A stretch of DNA of 64,000 nt, taken from NCBI RefSeq assembly GCF_020405225.1, contig NZ_CP084472.1:558001-622000 (forward strand). The letters are read 5' to 3'. Below, one piece after another: positions 25,541-33,944 of the stretch. Each line of letters starts with the position of its first letter. Position 1 is the first letter of the stretch. This stretch comes from Natrinema sp. DC36. Its GTDB lineage: Archaea; Halobacteriota; Halobacteria; Halobacteriales; Natrialbaceae. The position numbers and the translations under genes were made by a program. The notes under the pieces were generated by a model, which saw only the letters and a program-made list of their open reading frames with translations, ran no database searches and was not told the origin of the DNA.

Positions 25541-27151
25541 TTATGCTTGTCCTCCACTCGTCCTCCCCATTCTCCACTGCGATACAGAGAGGTTCGAATT
25601 GTCCTTATTCCGATTTCCAGTAGATTCGACAGTGTAGTTAGTGACACTCGAGCCGCTACTGGTACTGAACGAAGATCCAGCACCACTTCGAGGTGCGCCA
25701 CCGTCTCGGTAGGGATTCATTCCGTCCCCACCACGTCCCGCAACACTGTCGTATTCTTTCAACGATTTTGTTGCAGAATCAATCCCGTCTGCAAGACCTA
25801 ACCACTTCTCTGCCGCCCCCATTGCAAGTGCCCCAAGACCGACGAGAACGCCGAGTGAGGCGACTGTAAGGAATGCGGCCAATGCTCCCGTCGCAGTGAA
25901 CGCGCTTGCTGCAAACGATATCAGCGACGTTTGACCGACGATGAGAGACTTAACGAATGCGACCATCGATGTGACCGCTCTCCCTATATTCGTCACTGCA
26001 AGATAGCCAAGCGCGTTGTTAGTAGCGATAAGACCAGCCCAGAAGTTCCACATAGCCACTACACCAGCGCCGAGAGCGCCGACAAATGCATTCCCAACAA
26101 GGAAACTAAGAATTCCTACGATCGACGCAAGGGAGAGGAGGCTTCCCACAATAACCCCCAACATCTCGTTCGTGATACCGAACAGGTTGAAGATAGATGC
26201 GATAGCACCGAAGAGTTGTAGGACCGCGTTCGTCACGATGACGAATCCGACAGAGGTCTTCGTAAGAGCGTATGCAACATCGATCAGCATACCAGCAAGT
26301 GCCTTCAACTGTGGCATCGATTCCATTGCCAGATTGACGAAGGTACGGAGAATCTGTGTGTCCTGAAGGTACTCCCCAATCGCCCCGAAGACGGGTGCCA
26401 TTGCCTTCACAGTGCCAGCCATTGAAGAGAGGGCTCCAGGGATGTAGTCGATAAGGAACCGCCCAAACTCCCGTGAAGAGTCTCTCAGCGCCATAAGAGA
26501 GTCGCCTTCCGCAGCGACCTCGTTGAAGAACTTCTCGAGACCGTCAAGACCGTCTTCAAACAGCGGTGCGAGACGCTCGGCGAGTGGGGCAAACGCCTCG
26601 AATAGATCATCACGGACCTCCTCGAACATTTCCGTGAAGTCTTCCATTTCGGGCATTCCACCACTGTCGCCCATTGCACTACCGACAGCGCCAAGAATGC
26701 CGATTGCACCGAATGCAGCGGCGGCAGAGATAGCAGCGGCGGCAAGCGTCATAAGAGCCGTAATAGCAGCGGGCATGGCCATGATGAACGTGAACATCAA
26801 CGGCATGATGTTGGCAAGGAGATTATGCATGTCAGACATATTGAGTCTGAAATCCTTTACACTCTTAAGGGTGTCACGCACCCCATCTCCCAGACTATCT
26901 ATGATCTTGGAAAGACGGCTGCCCCTCTTTCGATTGAATTTTGGACTGTCGAGTGCTGCATTGATATCGGCAGACATCTGAGCGTTCATATCTTCGCTCA
27001 TCTTGGCGATATTAGGTTGGATATCATCGATGTCAAAATCCCCACGACCCATGATTTCCAGCGGTCCCCTATCATGAGCGCCAAATAGATCGGGTAGATT
27101 ACCGCCGTCTGCCATAATCTCAACCTCGTTAGACTTTTCAAACGCCTCCAT
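25541..27151 (-). CDS. tail tape measure protein; true start upstream and non-ATG
   Basis: 536 residues from the ATG at 27149-27151, but the same frame stays open and protein-like up to 27352 (helical segments KKAIAALSELQDELRDLAAQ and DNLDTELAKLKAQ). Several long hydrophobic segments (ITALMTLAAAAISAAAAFGA, NAFVGALGAGVVAMWNFWAG) and glycine-rich C-terminal parts are typical of tape measures. The protein sets tail length and crosses the host membrane. No ATG, GTG or TTG opens the extended frame. ATC at 27347-27349, six bases after GGGGGT, is the best-placed candidate. Upstream in frame lie two TAA codons and then an ATG at 27404-27406 in a duplicated leader. Confidence 0.82.
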   Translation of the reverse strand: MEAFEKSNEVEIMADGGNLPDLFGAHDRGPLEIMGRGDFDIDDIQPNIAKMSEDMNAQMSADINAALDSPKFNRKRGSRLSKIIDSLGDGVRDTLKSVKDFRLNMSDMHNLLANIMPLMFTFIMAMPAAITALMTLAAAAISAAAAFGAIGILGAVGSAMGDSGGMPEMEDFTEMFEEVRDDLFEAFAPLAERLAPLFEDGLDGLEKFFNEVAAEGDSLMALRDSSREFGRFLIDYIPGALSSMAGTVKAMAPVFGAIGEYLQDTQILRTFVNLAMESMPQLKALAGMLIDVAYALTKTSVGFVIVTNAVLQLFGAIASIFNLFGITNEMLGVIVGSLLSLASIVGILSFLVGNAFVGALGAGVVAMWNFWAGLIATNNALGYLAVTNIGRAVTSMVAFVKSLIVGQTSLISFAASAFTATGALAAFLTVASLGVLVGLGALAMGAAEKWLGLADGIDSATKSLKEYDSVAGRGGDGMNPYRDGGAPRSGAGSSFSTSSGSSVTNYTVESTGNRNKDNSNLSVSQWRMGRTSGGQA

Positions 27152-27414
27152 CTGGGCTTTAAGCTTCGCTAACTCGGTGTCAAGGTTATCGACGCTCGTA
27201 TTGATATCAATTCCCTCAGATCCTTGAGCGTCAACGGCTTCAATCTGTGCTGCAAGGTCTCTGAGTTCGTCTTGTAGTTCCGAAAGAGCGGCAATGGCCT
27301 TTTTAATATTAACGTCAACAGTAACTTCGAGATTTTGAATTGCTGCGATAGTTTAACCCCCGTTTTAAGATGTCGATGAATTTGAAATTATCTGAATGAT
27401 ACTCATCGGTTGTC

Positions 27415-27440
27415 TCTATAGTAAGGTAAATCACGAATGG
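27415..27440 (-). repeat. leader repeat, copy 2
   Basis: Second copy of the fibre-gene leader (19773-19798), one mismatch in 26 bases. Here it is followed by ATGAGT (27401-27406) opening a 13-codon frame that ends in TAA, instead of a full gene. Confidence 0.7.
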
Positions 27441-27487
27441 AGATAGATATGTCTACGACGTGTTGTACCGCATAAAAAAGTGCTTAG

Positions 27488-28263
27488 TCAGAACTTCGAT
27501 GTCGCATTCTGGAAGTCCTGACCCTTCTCATATCCGCTTGGGTCGCCCTTCTTCGGATCGTCTGTGTGATGGTTCTTCGCCATTACGTAGACAAACCGTT
27601 GCATTGGCGTGCAATCTCGTGCCGAGGTGAACAACTTACGCCCGTTGTCATGAAGGGCGAATATCTCGTTTCCCTGGTCTGACTCGGCTAATTCTCTAAG
27701 TTTCCCGTGTCACCGATAGACTCGGTAAGACACTTGATGCCAATAGAGAACGAAGCGAATCCAGTTGCCCGATCGATCATAGGATGGATAACCTGATTGT
27801 TGATGTACTTCGCAGCCTCTTCTTGAGTGGTTCGACCATACTGCTCTTCGATCTTATCACCAAACTCGATCAGAGCCTCCCGCTTGTCGTCATTGTCGGG
27901 TTCAACTCCATACTTCGCGGCCTTCTGAATGCCTTTGAAAGTATCCGAGGAGATGATTTCGAACATATTGACCTCACCATCCTCAAGTTCATCCTGAAGG
28001 GAATCGAGGCGAGACTGTTCCTCGTCAGTTAGTTCCTCGGAATCTCGCAGTTCACGAAAGTCTTCCATCTTCTCTTCGGGAAGACTATCCTGAAGTTCTT
28101 CAAGTTCGTCAGTATCGACCAACGACATCACTTCCCAGAATTCCGTGTCACGTAGCTGTCGGACACAAAGATTCTGTTGCTCGTCGTCAATCGAAATCGT
28201 AATGTTTCCACGCCACTCCGCACCTTTTTCTACCTTTTCTCGTGTTTTAAAAAGATCGCTCAT
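27488..28263 (-). CDS. tail assembly chaperone, -1 frameshift fusion product
   Basis: At 27700-27706 the coding strand reads GGGAAAC in the phase G GGA AAC, a canonical -1 slippery heptamer. After a -1 slip the frame stays open for 70 further codons to TGA at 27488-27490, giving a 258-residue fusion. The extension is protein-like (FALHDNGRKLFTSARDC, QRFVYVMAKNHHTDDPK). Gene position just before the tape measure matches the gpG/gpGT pair of lambda and its many counterparts, where the frameshifted form guides tube polymerisation around the tape measure. Confidence 0.8.
27688..28263 (-). CDS. tail assembly chaperone, unshifted product
   Basis: 191 residues if no frameshift occurs, ending GDTGNLEN. 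Mainly helical and very acidic (LEELQDSLPEEKMEDFRELR). It overlaps the recoding site three codons before its stop, as expected for gpG-type chaperones. Lies between the tail tube and tape-measure genes. Confidence 0.82.
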   Translation of the reverse strand: MSDLFKTREKVEKGAEWRGNITISIDDEQQNLCVRQLRDTEFWEVMSLVDTDELEELQDSLPEEKMEDFRELRDSEELTDEEQSRLDSLQDELEDGEVNMFEIISSDTFKGIQKAAKYGVEPDNDDKREALIEFGDKIEEQYGRTTQEEAAKYINNQVIHPMIDRATGFASFSIGIKCLTESIGDTGNLEN

Positions 28264-28341
28264 TGTTAGGACTTATTAATAGTGTCATGACAGGTGACGA
28301 AGTGTCACCCGACCAACCGATTAGTTAGACTGCTCTATACT

Positions 28342-28785
28342 CTACGTATTGTCACCAGGATCACGCCCAGTTGCAAGACCCTCAACCTCGAATTCAACTG
28401 CATCACCGCTCGATCCAGAGAGGTTGCGAGTACCAGCACGTGCCCCAGTAAGCTTGTCCCGATAGTCTTCAAGTCGGACGACGATCTCAAGCTCAACTGC
28501 ACGACCGTTATCGGAGGCAAGACCCTTGAATAGCTCAGCGTCTTCGCCCTGCACAGTAAACGAGAACGTGTCTTCCACGTCACCAGACGAAACGCCCAGT
28601 GCTCGAGGGTTTCCAACTCCCGACAGCCCAGAGAGGTCTTCCTCCGTTCCGATGGAGAATTCGTCTACGACAATGCGTGCCGTATTAGCCAGTTCCGTCG
28701 CACCAGTACGAGAACCAGAATTGTCCCGTTCGACCTGACTGACGATTAGTTCAACGTCGTTTGCGTTAGTAGGATTCCATGTCAT
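28342..28785 (-). CDS. tail tube protein
   Basis: 147 residues following the sheath gene. Beta-rich pattern with a central FSFTVQGEDAELFKGL segment and ELEIVVRLEDYRDKL near the C-terminus, as in tube proteins of contractile tails. It forms the inner conduit for DNA. The call depends on size, fold pattern and position. Confidence 0.78.
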   Translation of the reverse strand: MTWNPTNANDVELIVSQVERDNSGSRTGATELANTARIVVDEFSIGTEEDLSGLSGVGNPRALGVSSGDVEDTFSFTVQGEDAELFKGLASDNGRAVELEIVVRLEDYRDKLTGARAGTRNLSGSSGDAVEFEVEGLATGRDPGDNT

Positions 28786-28796
28786 AATAAATCACC

Positions 28797-30101
28797 TTAG
28801 CTTGCCCCTCCGTTCCGAATGACATCTCCAACAGTAATCGTCACGTCAACCGTGTCAATCACGTCAACAATGTCGAGTGCGATATCGAGATCGACCTGAT
28901 TGTCTCCCCCTTCAGACACCCCAACATCGAAATTATCGAGAAGGGCATCGTCCTCCATCTCACTGTAAGAACTGTCGTGAGATTCTCCGAGAGACTTCTG
29001 GTTGGTGAGAGTGTTCGCTTCACCCACGTATCCCTGGCTAATCTGGTGACTAATTTCAGTGGCCTCGTCCGTAATCTCGGAAGCAAAGATACGCTCGAAT
29101 CGAGGATCGGTGGAGGTAGTCATATCCTTGACAATCTTAATTCCACCTCCTTGGCGGAGAGTTAGAACTTGCTCATCGATGAGTGTGCCAAGCTCCGAAT
29201 TGGTGTACTTCGTGTGAAGATCAGCAAATCCAGCAACAGTCTCATACGTCGTGCTATCACCCAGATCCTTGGACGCCTGCTTCCCAACAACTGCACCAAC
29301 TGTCCGAACCATGTTCTCGTTCGCAGCATCGAGGTACGCTCGAGACGGTGCGATAGCGATCAGACGACGGTCGTCATACGAATTCGTGTACGTTGCGGAA
29401 TCAACCTCTGGATTGAGACCGAACGCACCGTGCATGAAGCCGAAATCGTTTGCATAGTCGCTAAGTTGCGTTCCAAGCTCGCCAACGATCTGGTTATTTT
29501 CGGTACAAACACCTACTTGACGTGGAACTTTGCTCACAACACCCCGAATTGCCTCGTTGTAGCTACCGTGGGTGTACGTAATTTCATACGTGGAAGACTC
29601 ATCAGCCTCCCACTCACCAGTGTTCGGGTTCAGGTTAATCGTGTTTGCATCGGTCGGGCTCGCAATATCCTCCCCCTCCTCACGAACGATGTTTACCGTA
29701 ACCGACGCACCTTCCGTAGTATCCTGGGCCGTAATCTCGTGATTCGGCTGGACAGTCGGATCGAGTGCTGGAACGTTCGAAAAAGTTCCAGACGAAACCG
29801 TGTCAAACGTTTCAGTTTCTTCAGTCTCGCTGACGGGACACGCATATACCGTCGAGGTGTCGTTGCCAAATGCAAGCTTCACCTGTTCAGTAAGCTCGGA
29901 TGTTTCACCGAACTGTGTTTCCGCGTCAGAAGACGAGTTAATACTAATGGTTTCACCAGTCGTGGCTTCACCATTATCAGTATCCATCACACCAACGAGT
30001 CCAGCGGTGTTAGAGAACGCAGCACTAATCGCAATCGTGCCACCACTCCGAACCGTAACTCGAGCAGATGGAATGTCAGTGTTTCCGTAAGTAATTGCCA
30101 T
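28797..30101 (-). CDS. tail sheath protein
   Basis: 434 residues. It contains the conserved sheath elements IAPSRAYLDAANENMVRTVG, KQASKDLGD and the C-terminal core RQGGGIKIVKDMTTSTDPRF followed by the ISHQISQGYVGEANT helix. Shine-Dalgarno-like AAGGTAAC precedes the ATG. Its presence shows the virion has a contractile tail (myovirus morphology). Confidence 0.88.
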   Translation of the reverse strand: MAITYGNTDIPSARVTVRSGGTIAISAAFSNTAGLVGVMDTDNGEATTGETISINSSSDAETQFGETSELTEQVKLAFGNDTSTVYACPVSETEETETFDTVSSGTFSNVPALDPTVQPNHEITAQDTTEGASVTVNIVREEGEDIASPTDANTINLNPNTGEWEADESSTYEITYTHGSYNEAIRGVVSKVPRQVGVCTENNQIVGELGTQLSDYANDFGFMHGAFGLNPEVDSATYTNSYDDRRLIAIAPSRAYLDAANENMVRTVGAVVGKQASKDLGDSTTYETVAGFADLHTKYTNSELGTLIDEQVLTLRQGGGIKIVKDMTTSTDPRFERIFASEITDEATEISHQISQGYVGEANTLTNQKSLGESHDSSYSEMEDDALLDNFDVGVSEGGDNQVDLDIALDIVDVIDTVDVTITVGDVIRNGGAS

Positions 30102-30122
30102 ATTTTTGTTACCTTGGTATAT

Positions 30123-30647
30123 TTAACTAATAGTTCTTTGAACACTATCAATCGACTCAACGTCTTTGACGTGTTCCTTCGTGTATCCAATCCGAATAAT
30201 CAGATTATCACCACGAACAGTGGGCGACCCATCGGTGTTATCCTCAGAATTCGAGTCGAGAACCTTGACCCACTTTACGTCCGTATGAATGTCAGTCTCG
30301 TCCCACGCTGGATGTTCATATTTCTCGAAATACGAATGGACAGCCTCGTACACATCTTCTCGAAGGTTCTCGTCCATTCCTTGAATCATCACCCCGAACG
30401 ACCCCTCGTGAACATTGGTATAAATTTCCTGAATAACGTCTCCGTTAGAATCACGGACAAGATCAGATGGAGCACCACTACCCTCGTTCATCCGAACCTT
30501 TCGATGGTCATCGGAGTGGATAATCGCGGGATAGTCTTCCTCTTCGTTCGGCTCTTCTTCCCCGATGTTATCTGGGTCAACAAGACCGTTAGATGCAACT
30601 TCTAACCCGTCATAGAATGCCGTACGAATATTGCGCCTTGTTGCCAT
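30123..30647 (-). CDS. tail terminator/completion protein
   Basis: 174 residues, between the gp10-like neck protein and the sheath. The layout of an N-terminal helix (RRNIRTAFYDGLEVASNG), a beta core and YEAVHSYFEKYEHP fits tail terminators (gpU/gp17-like), which cap the tube and join tail to head. Function inferred chiefly from operon order. Confidence 0.68.
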   Translation of the reverse strand: MATRRNIRTAFYDGLEVASNGLVDPDNIGEEEPNEEEDYPAIIHSDDHRKVRMNEGSGAPSDLVRDSNGDVIQEIYTNVHEGSFGVMIQGMDENLREDVYEAVHSYFEKYEHPAWDETDIHTDVKWVKVLDSNSEDNTDGSPTVRGDNLIIRIGYTKEHVKDVESIDSVQRTIS

Positions 30648-31222
30648 TATCGGAAGGTCTTCTTCACCGCACTACGGACTGCGCGTTTGAGATTTAGTTC
30701 ATGTTTGAACCACGCTGGACGAAGGAACGGGTGTGCATACGTCCCCAGTTTCACAATCGTTTCAGATATCTTCCGTGCCGACGCCCAGATATTATCCGTC
30801 TCAATTGGCTTCGTCTTGATCCATTCGAGAATACTACCCATCAGTTCACTCGGACTCACATCGGGAGAATCATACGGGTAGCCTGGGGGATGTTCGTGGG
30901 GTTTACCAGTGAGAACTGACGTTGGCCCCTTCTCATCACTACGAGCGCCAGTACCAAATTCTACGAACGGTGCATACGGAGCAATCTTCTTATCTGTTCC
31001 AACGGAGAACATCATTTCACCCACACGCTGTTCGGTTTTTACACCATGAGAGCGGAGTGAAGCAGTAATACCACCACGCCAATATGCATCATCAGCAACG
31101 TGGGCAACAGCAGTGTCGAGGAGCAGTTTCATTGCACCCTCGAGTTTGGACATGAGATTCTGGCGAAGATCCTTCTTCACGTACTCAATGTCGCTAATCA
31201 CACTACTGATATTATGTCCCAT
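30647..31222 (-). CDS. HK97 gp10-like neck protein
   Basis: 191 residues. The motif IAPYAPFVEFGTGARSDEKG (about residues 78-97) is the family signature, preceded by an amphipathic helix and a GGITASLRSHG segment and followed by HPFLRPAW. These proteins join head-tail connector rings. One-base overlaps tie it to both neighbours. Confidence 0.85.
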   Translation of the reverse strand: MGHNISSVISDIEYVKKDLRQNLMSKLEGAMKLLLDTAVAHVADDAYWRGGITASLRSHGVKTEQRVGEMMFSVGTDKKIAPYAPFVEFGTGARSDEKGPTSVLTGKPHEHPPGYPYDSPDVSPSELMGSILEWIKTKPIETDNIWASARKISETIVKLGTYAHPFLRPAWFKHELNLKRAVRSAVKKTFR

Positions 31223-31620
31223 TATTGTCGCCTAATAAACGAAATGGTCCAGTAGTTTGGCTCTTCGTCGTCGGGAACACCAACGATCGTATCGACCTCG
31301 TACTCCACGCCGCCATGAACGATCCTGTCGTTACGCTCAACGGGTTCTTCGTAGTTGCCCGACCCATCCCCCTCAGCGATAATCAAACCGCCCAGATCGC
31401 CTCTGACGCGCTCACCAGCGACCTCAGATGTGGTGCGTTCCTCTGGATCAAACAACCACATATCCTCCGAGTATTCCGACGTGGTTTCATCGGTCTGGTC
31501 GAGGCTGTTCTTCGTCTGACTAACAGACGTGAATGTCTTTGCAGTTGCTCGAGCAGAAATGATGCGGGTGATACCACCCAATGCACGACCTCGAGAAAAG
31601 CCAGATGATCGCTGTGTCAT
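31222..31620 (-). CDS. head closure protein
   Basis: 132 residues with a small beta-barrel pattern in its second half (RNDRIVHGGVEYEVDTIVGV) and a final strand EPNYWTISFIRRQ, typical of SPP1 gp16-like stoppers. It should plug the connector after packaging. Lies between the adaptor and neck genes. Confidence 0.72.
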   Translation of the reverse strand: MTQRSSGFSRGRALGGITRIISARATAKTFTSVSQTKNSLDQTDETTSEYSEDMWLFDPEERTTSEVAGERVRGDLGGLIIAEGDGSGNYEEPVERNDRIVHGGVEYEVDTIVGVPDDEEPNYWTISFIRRQ

Positions 31621-31623
31621 CTA

Positions 31624-32046
31624 TTACCCTATATATGAGGCTGTGTTGCTGAACGATGGTGACTCGCCACCATCAAAGTCCAGTTCGCTTTCCTCAATAC
31701 CATCGTTCACTTCTCCAGACCACGAAATAATCTGCTGACTCGTTTCTGGATTAGCGTTAGAGAACGCCACTTGTTCATCACCAATACCATACGAAGTGAT
31801 ATTGACGTTTTCGACGGCCTCTTTCGCCTTCATTGCAGTGAGAGCGACAAGGGCTTGCCCATACGCTACATCAGAGTACCACTTTTGAGAGTGGGTCTTC
31901 ATGTAGAGAACACGCTTCGCATCATCGATGTTGCCAGACGCTTGAGCAGACGGCCATTCGTCAACCGAGTCGTTGTAACTCGTCTTGTCACGGGCAGCCT
32001 CTTCAAGCTCTGCGTCAGACGTGATTGCGAAGTTGGGGAGGGGCAT
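31624..32046 (-). CDS. head-tail adaptor protein
   Basis: 140 residues. N-terminal helical part (SDAELEEAARDKTSYNDSV, AKRVLYMKTHSQKWYSD) resembles gp6/gp15-like adaptors that bind under the portal. The C-terminal tail is acidic and flexible. Assigned from position between capsid and closure genes. Confidence 0.65.
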   Translation of the reverse strand: MPLPNFAITSDAELEEAARDKTSYNDSVDEWPSAQASGNIDDAKRVLYMKTHSQKWYSDVAYGQALVALTAMKAKEAVENVNITSYGIGDEQVAFSNANPETSQQIISWSGEVNDGIEESELDFDGGESPSFSNTASYIG

Positions 32047-32049
32047 ATG

Positions 32050-32220
32050 TTAGATGAACGCTATTACGGTATCTGCTATCTCATTTCCTTGAGCAACGAA
32101 GAAACCAAGAGCGATTAGAGATCCCTTTTCAAGTCGAGAAATACGAGCATCGTGCTCGTCAAGCCTTTCATCGGCTTGTTTGTCCCGAAATGAGGGATCA
32201 TATGATTCTTCAGTTGCCAT
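32050..32220 (-). CDS. 56-residue protein with C-terminal hydrophobic helix
   Basis: A short frame filling the gap between the capsid and adaptor genes. A charged, coiled-coil-like N-terminal half (ADERLDEHDARISRLEKG) is followed by SLIALGFFVAQGNEIAD. It could be a minor virion or membrane protein. The neat fit between neighbours supports it. Confidence 0.6.
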   Translation of the reverse strand: MATEESYDPSFRDKQADERLDEHDARISRLEKGSLIALGFFVAQGNEIADTVIAFI

Positions 32221-32234
32221 TCCCATTCACTCAA

Positions 32235-33275
32235 TTAGAATAGGCTCGACACATTGTCGATTCGAACGAGGTCCTTGGCGGTGTAATCGTATTGATCGAC
32301 ACGCTGCGTACCGAATCCGTATGCCTGCCCACCACGCCAGTAGTATTCGTACTCAATCTTCCCACCGTTCTTACGGATGGGTTCCTGAACGAGCGTTGGT
32401 TCGGGCTGCTCGTAGGTCTGGAAGAAGTCGCCACCGTGGTCGGGGACCAGATACATCGTGTCGTCGGGGAACGGAATGTCGAAACTAAGCGAGTCGTCCG
32501 CTCCAGGCGCAGTCGTGAGCCCCATCTTTTCGGGAATTACGACAGCGTCATTGACGAGAGACTGGCCGACGTTCTGTGCGTCAGACCCAAGGTCAAGCCA
32601 CTGGGACGACTGTCGAACGCCGCTGTTATTATCGATCTGGTTCCACTGCGCTCGAGTGGAGTGGTCCCACAGGACCATGTCCCACGCATCATCAACGTAT
32701 TCGCCACTCGTGTTGGAATACGCCTCCTGAACGATGAGGTTGGCAGGAACGCCATTGAGGTCCGTATCAACGTCATACGTCGATGCGTCAATGACGTTAT
32801 CAGGATTGATGTTGTTGTCCATCCATTCAAAGACCCCAGGCTGAACCGAGGTACCCTCTTCGTCAGTAATGCCGAGGAGGAACTGGAGATCGGCCTGAAT
32901 GTCGAACGTCTCCATCAGAAGGTCCATCGAACGCTGAACCTTCTCTTCCGCACCGTCGATCTCGAGGTCTTCCGCGTCAACAGTGAGACCGTGAGTCATG
33001 CGGGGGATTCGAACGTTTTCACCGACGTGTCGGACGATGTCAACGTTCCCGAGAACTTCACCGACCGAAGTATCGGTCGTTGGCATGTCGGATTCGGGGG
33101 ATGCGTAAACACCGTCACCCTCCTCGACATACCGAGTACCGCGCTCCATTTCGGTCGTTGGTGCAAGTTCACGTCGAATACCGCGGCGACTGCGGCCACG
33201 GCGCTCGAACATAAGATCCTCGTCGGGTTCGAGGAGAGTCTGTGCTTCTTCAGTCAGAAAGGAAGTAGTTGTCAT
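32235..33275 (-). CDS. major capsid protein, HK97 fold
   Basis: 346 residues. The N-arm with arginines (ERRGRSRRGIRREL), an E-loop region (IVRHVGENVRIPRMTHG) and a long spine helix (VQRSMDLLMETFDIQADLQF) fit HK97-type capsid proteins, as does its place after the protease and decoration genes. A GAGGTAA Shine-Dalgarno precedes the ATG. It builds the icosahedral head. Confidence 0.85.
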   Translation of the reverse strand: MTTTSFLTEEAQTLLEPDEDLMFERRGRSRRGIRRELAPTTEMERGTRYVEEGDGVYASPESDMPTTDTSVGEVLGNVDIVRHVGENVRIPRMTHGLTVDAEDLEIDGAEEKVQRSMDLLMETFDIQADLQFLLGITDEEGTSVQPGVFEWMDNNINPDNVIDASTYDVDTDLNGVPANLIVQEAYSNTSGEYVDDAWDMVLWDHSTRAQWNQIDNNSGVRQSSQWLDLGSDAQNVGQSLVNDAVVIPEKMGLTTAPGADDSLSFDIPFPDDTMYLVPDHGGDFFQTYEQPEPTLVQEPIRKNGGKIEYEYYWRGGQAYGFGTQRVDQYDYTAKDLVRIDNVSSLF

Positions 33276-33286
33276 TATAAGTTACC

Positions 33287-33868
33287 TCAGTTCTTCGCCT
33301 CAGAGAATAGAACAGTACGAACGACACCGTCGTAGTCCGTCACATTCTCGTTGTTCTGCTTTCCAGGTCGGTACGCCCGACCGATCGCAAGGAAGTTGCC
33401 ATTCGCACGACTGAACGTCGTAGACGCGGCGTCGTCGTTCTCGTCGTTGGTGTACCCCTCCTCGACAATTCGGCCCGTCGAGGTAGGAGCGTCTGCATCG
33501 GATTCATCAACGATGCCGACGATATCACCATGTCCGATGTTCGGACTGGCTGTAATGCCCGCAGTGGCCTCTTCGATAGTACGAATCTTGACAACCGCCG
33601 AGTCCTCACTCGGATGGTATCGAACTCGGTCGTCAACGTCGTACGTCTCGTCAAAGGTGGTGCTACCGTGCTGAACGACGGTGTTATTATAGGCCGAGAG
33701 GTACTCGGGGTCGTATAGCGCAAGACCCGTGTATTCCCCATCAGCAAAGGCAAATCGGGTAACACCCGCGCCTTCGTCAGTAACGAGCGTACCAGGGGCA
33801 ATCTCCTCGTTGGCGACCCCGCTCTGAGACGCTCGATCCGCACTTTCGATGTAAAATTGAACTGCCAT
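33287..33868 (-). CDS. capsid decoration/stabilisation protein
   Basis: 193 residues, beta-rich, directly before the capsid gene. Segments such as EEIAPGTLVTDEGAGVTRFA and YTGLALYDPEYLSAY resemble phage head-decoration proteins (DUF2190-like beta tulips). It probably binds the capsid exterior. It is the first gene after the late-promoter copy at 33905. Confidence 0.68.
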   Translation of the reverse strand: MAVQFYIESADRASQSGVANEEIAPGTLVTDEGAGVTRFAFADGEYTGLALYDPEYLSAYNNTVVQHGSTTFDETYDVDDRVRYHPSEDSAVVKIRTIEEATAGITASPNIGHGDIVGIVDESDADAPTSTGRIVEEGYTNDENDDAASTTFSRANGNFLAIGRAYRPGKQNNENVTDYDGVVRTVLFSEAKN

Positions 33869-33904
33869 AGTTTTATCTAAGTTTCTGTTGTAGTATCTGC
33901 TTCT

Positions 33905-33927
33905 TACTTAAAGTGTAATCTCGTATC
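33905..33927 (-). promoter_or_regulatory. late promoter, copy 1 (capsid)
   Basis: 23 bases identical to 39917-39939. On the coding strand it reads GATACGAGATTACACTTTAA then GTA, with CTTTAAGTA as TATA box and an upstream AT/purine block that could hold BRE or activator contacts. It lies about 40 bases before the decoration-protein ATG. Confidence 0.7.
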
Positions 33928-33944
33928 AAACACTTAAAGAACCG

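Noticed and set aside
29169-30605. 478-codon plus-strand frame over sheath and terminator genes
   Set aside because: Strongly basic, Cys/Asn-rich translation antisense to two recognisable tail genes.
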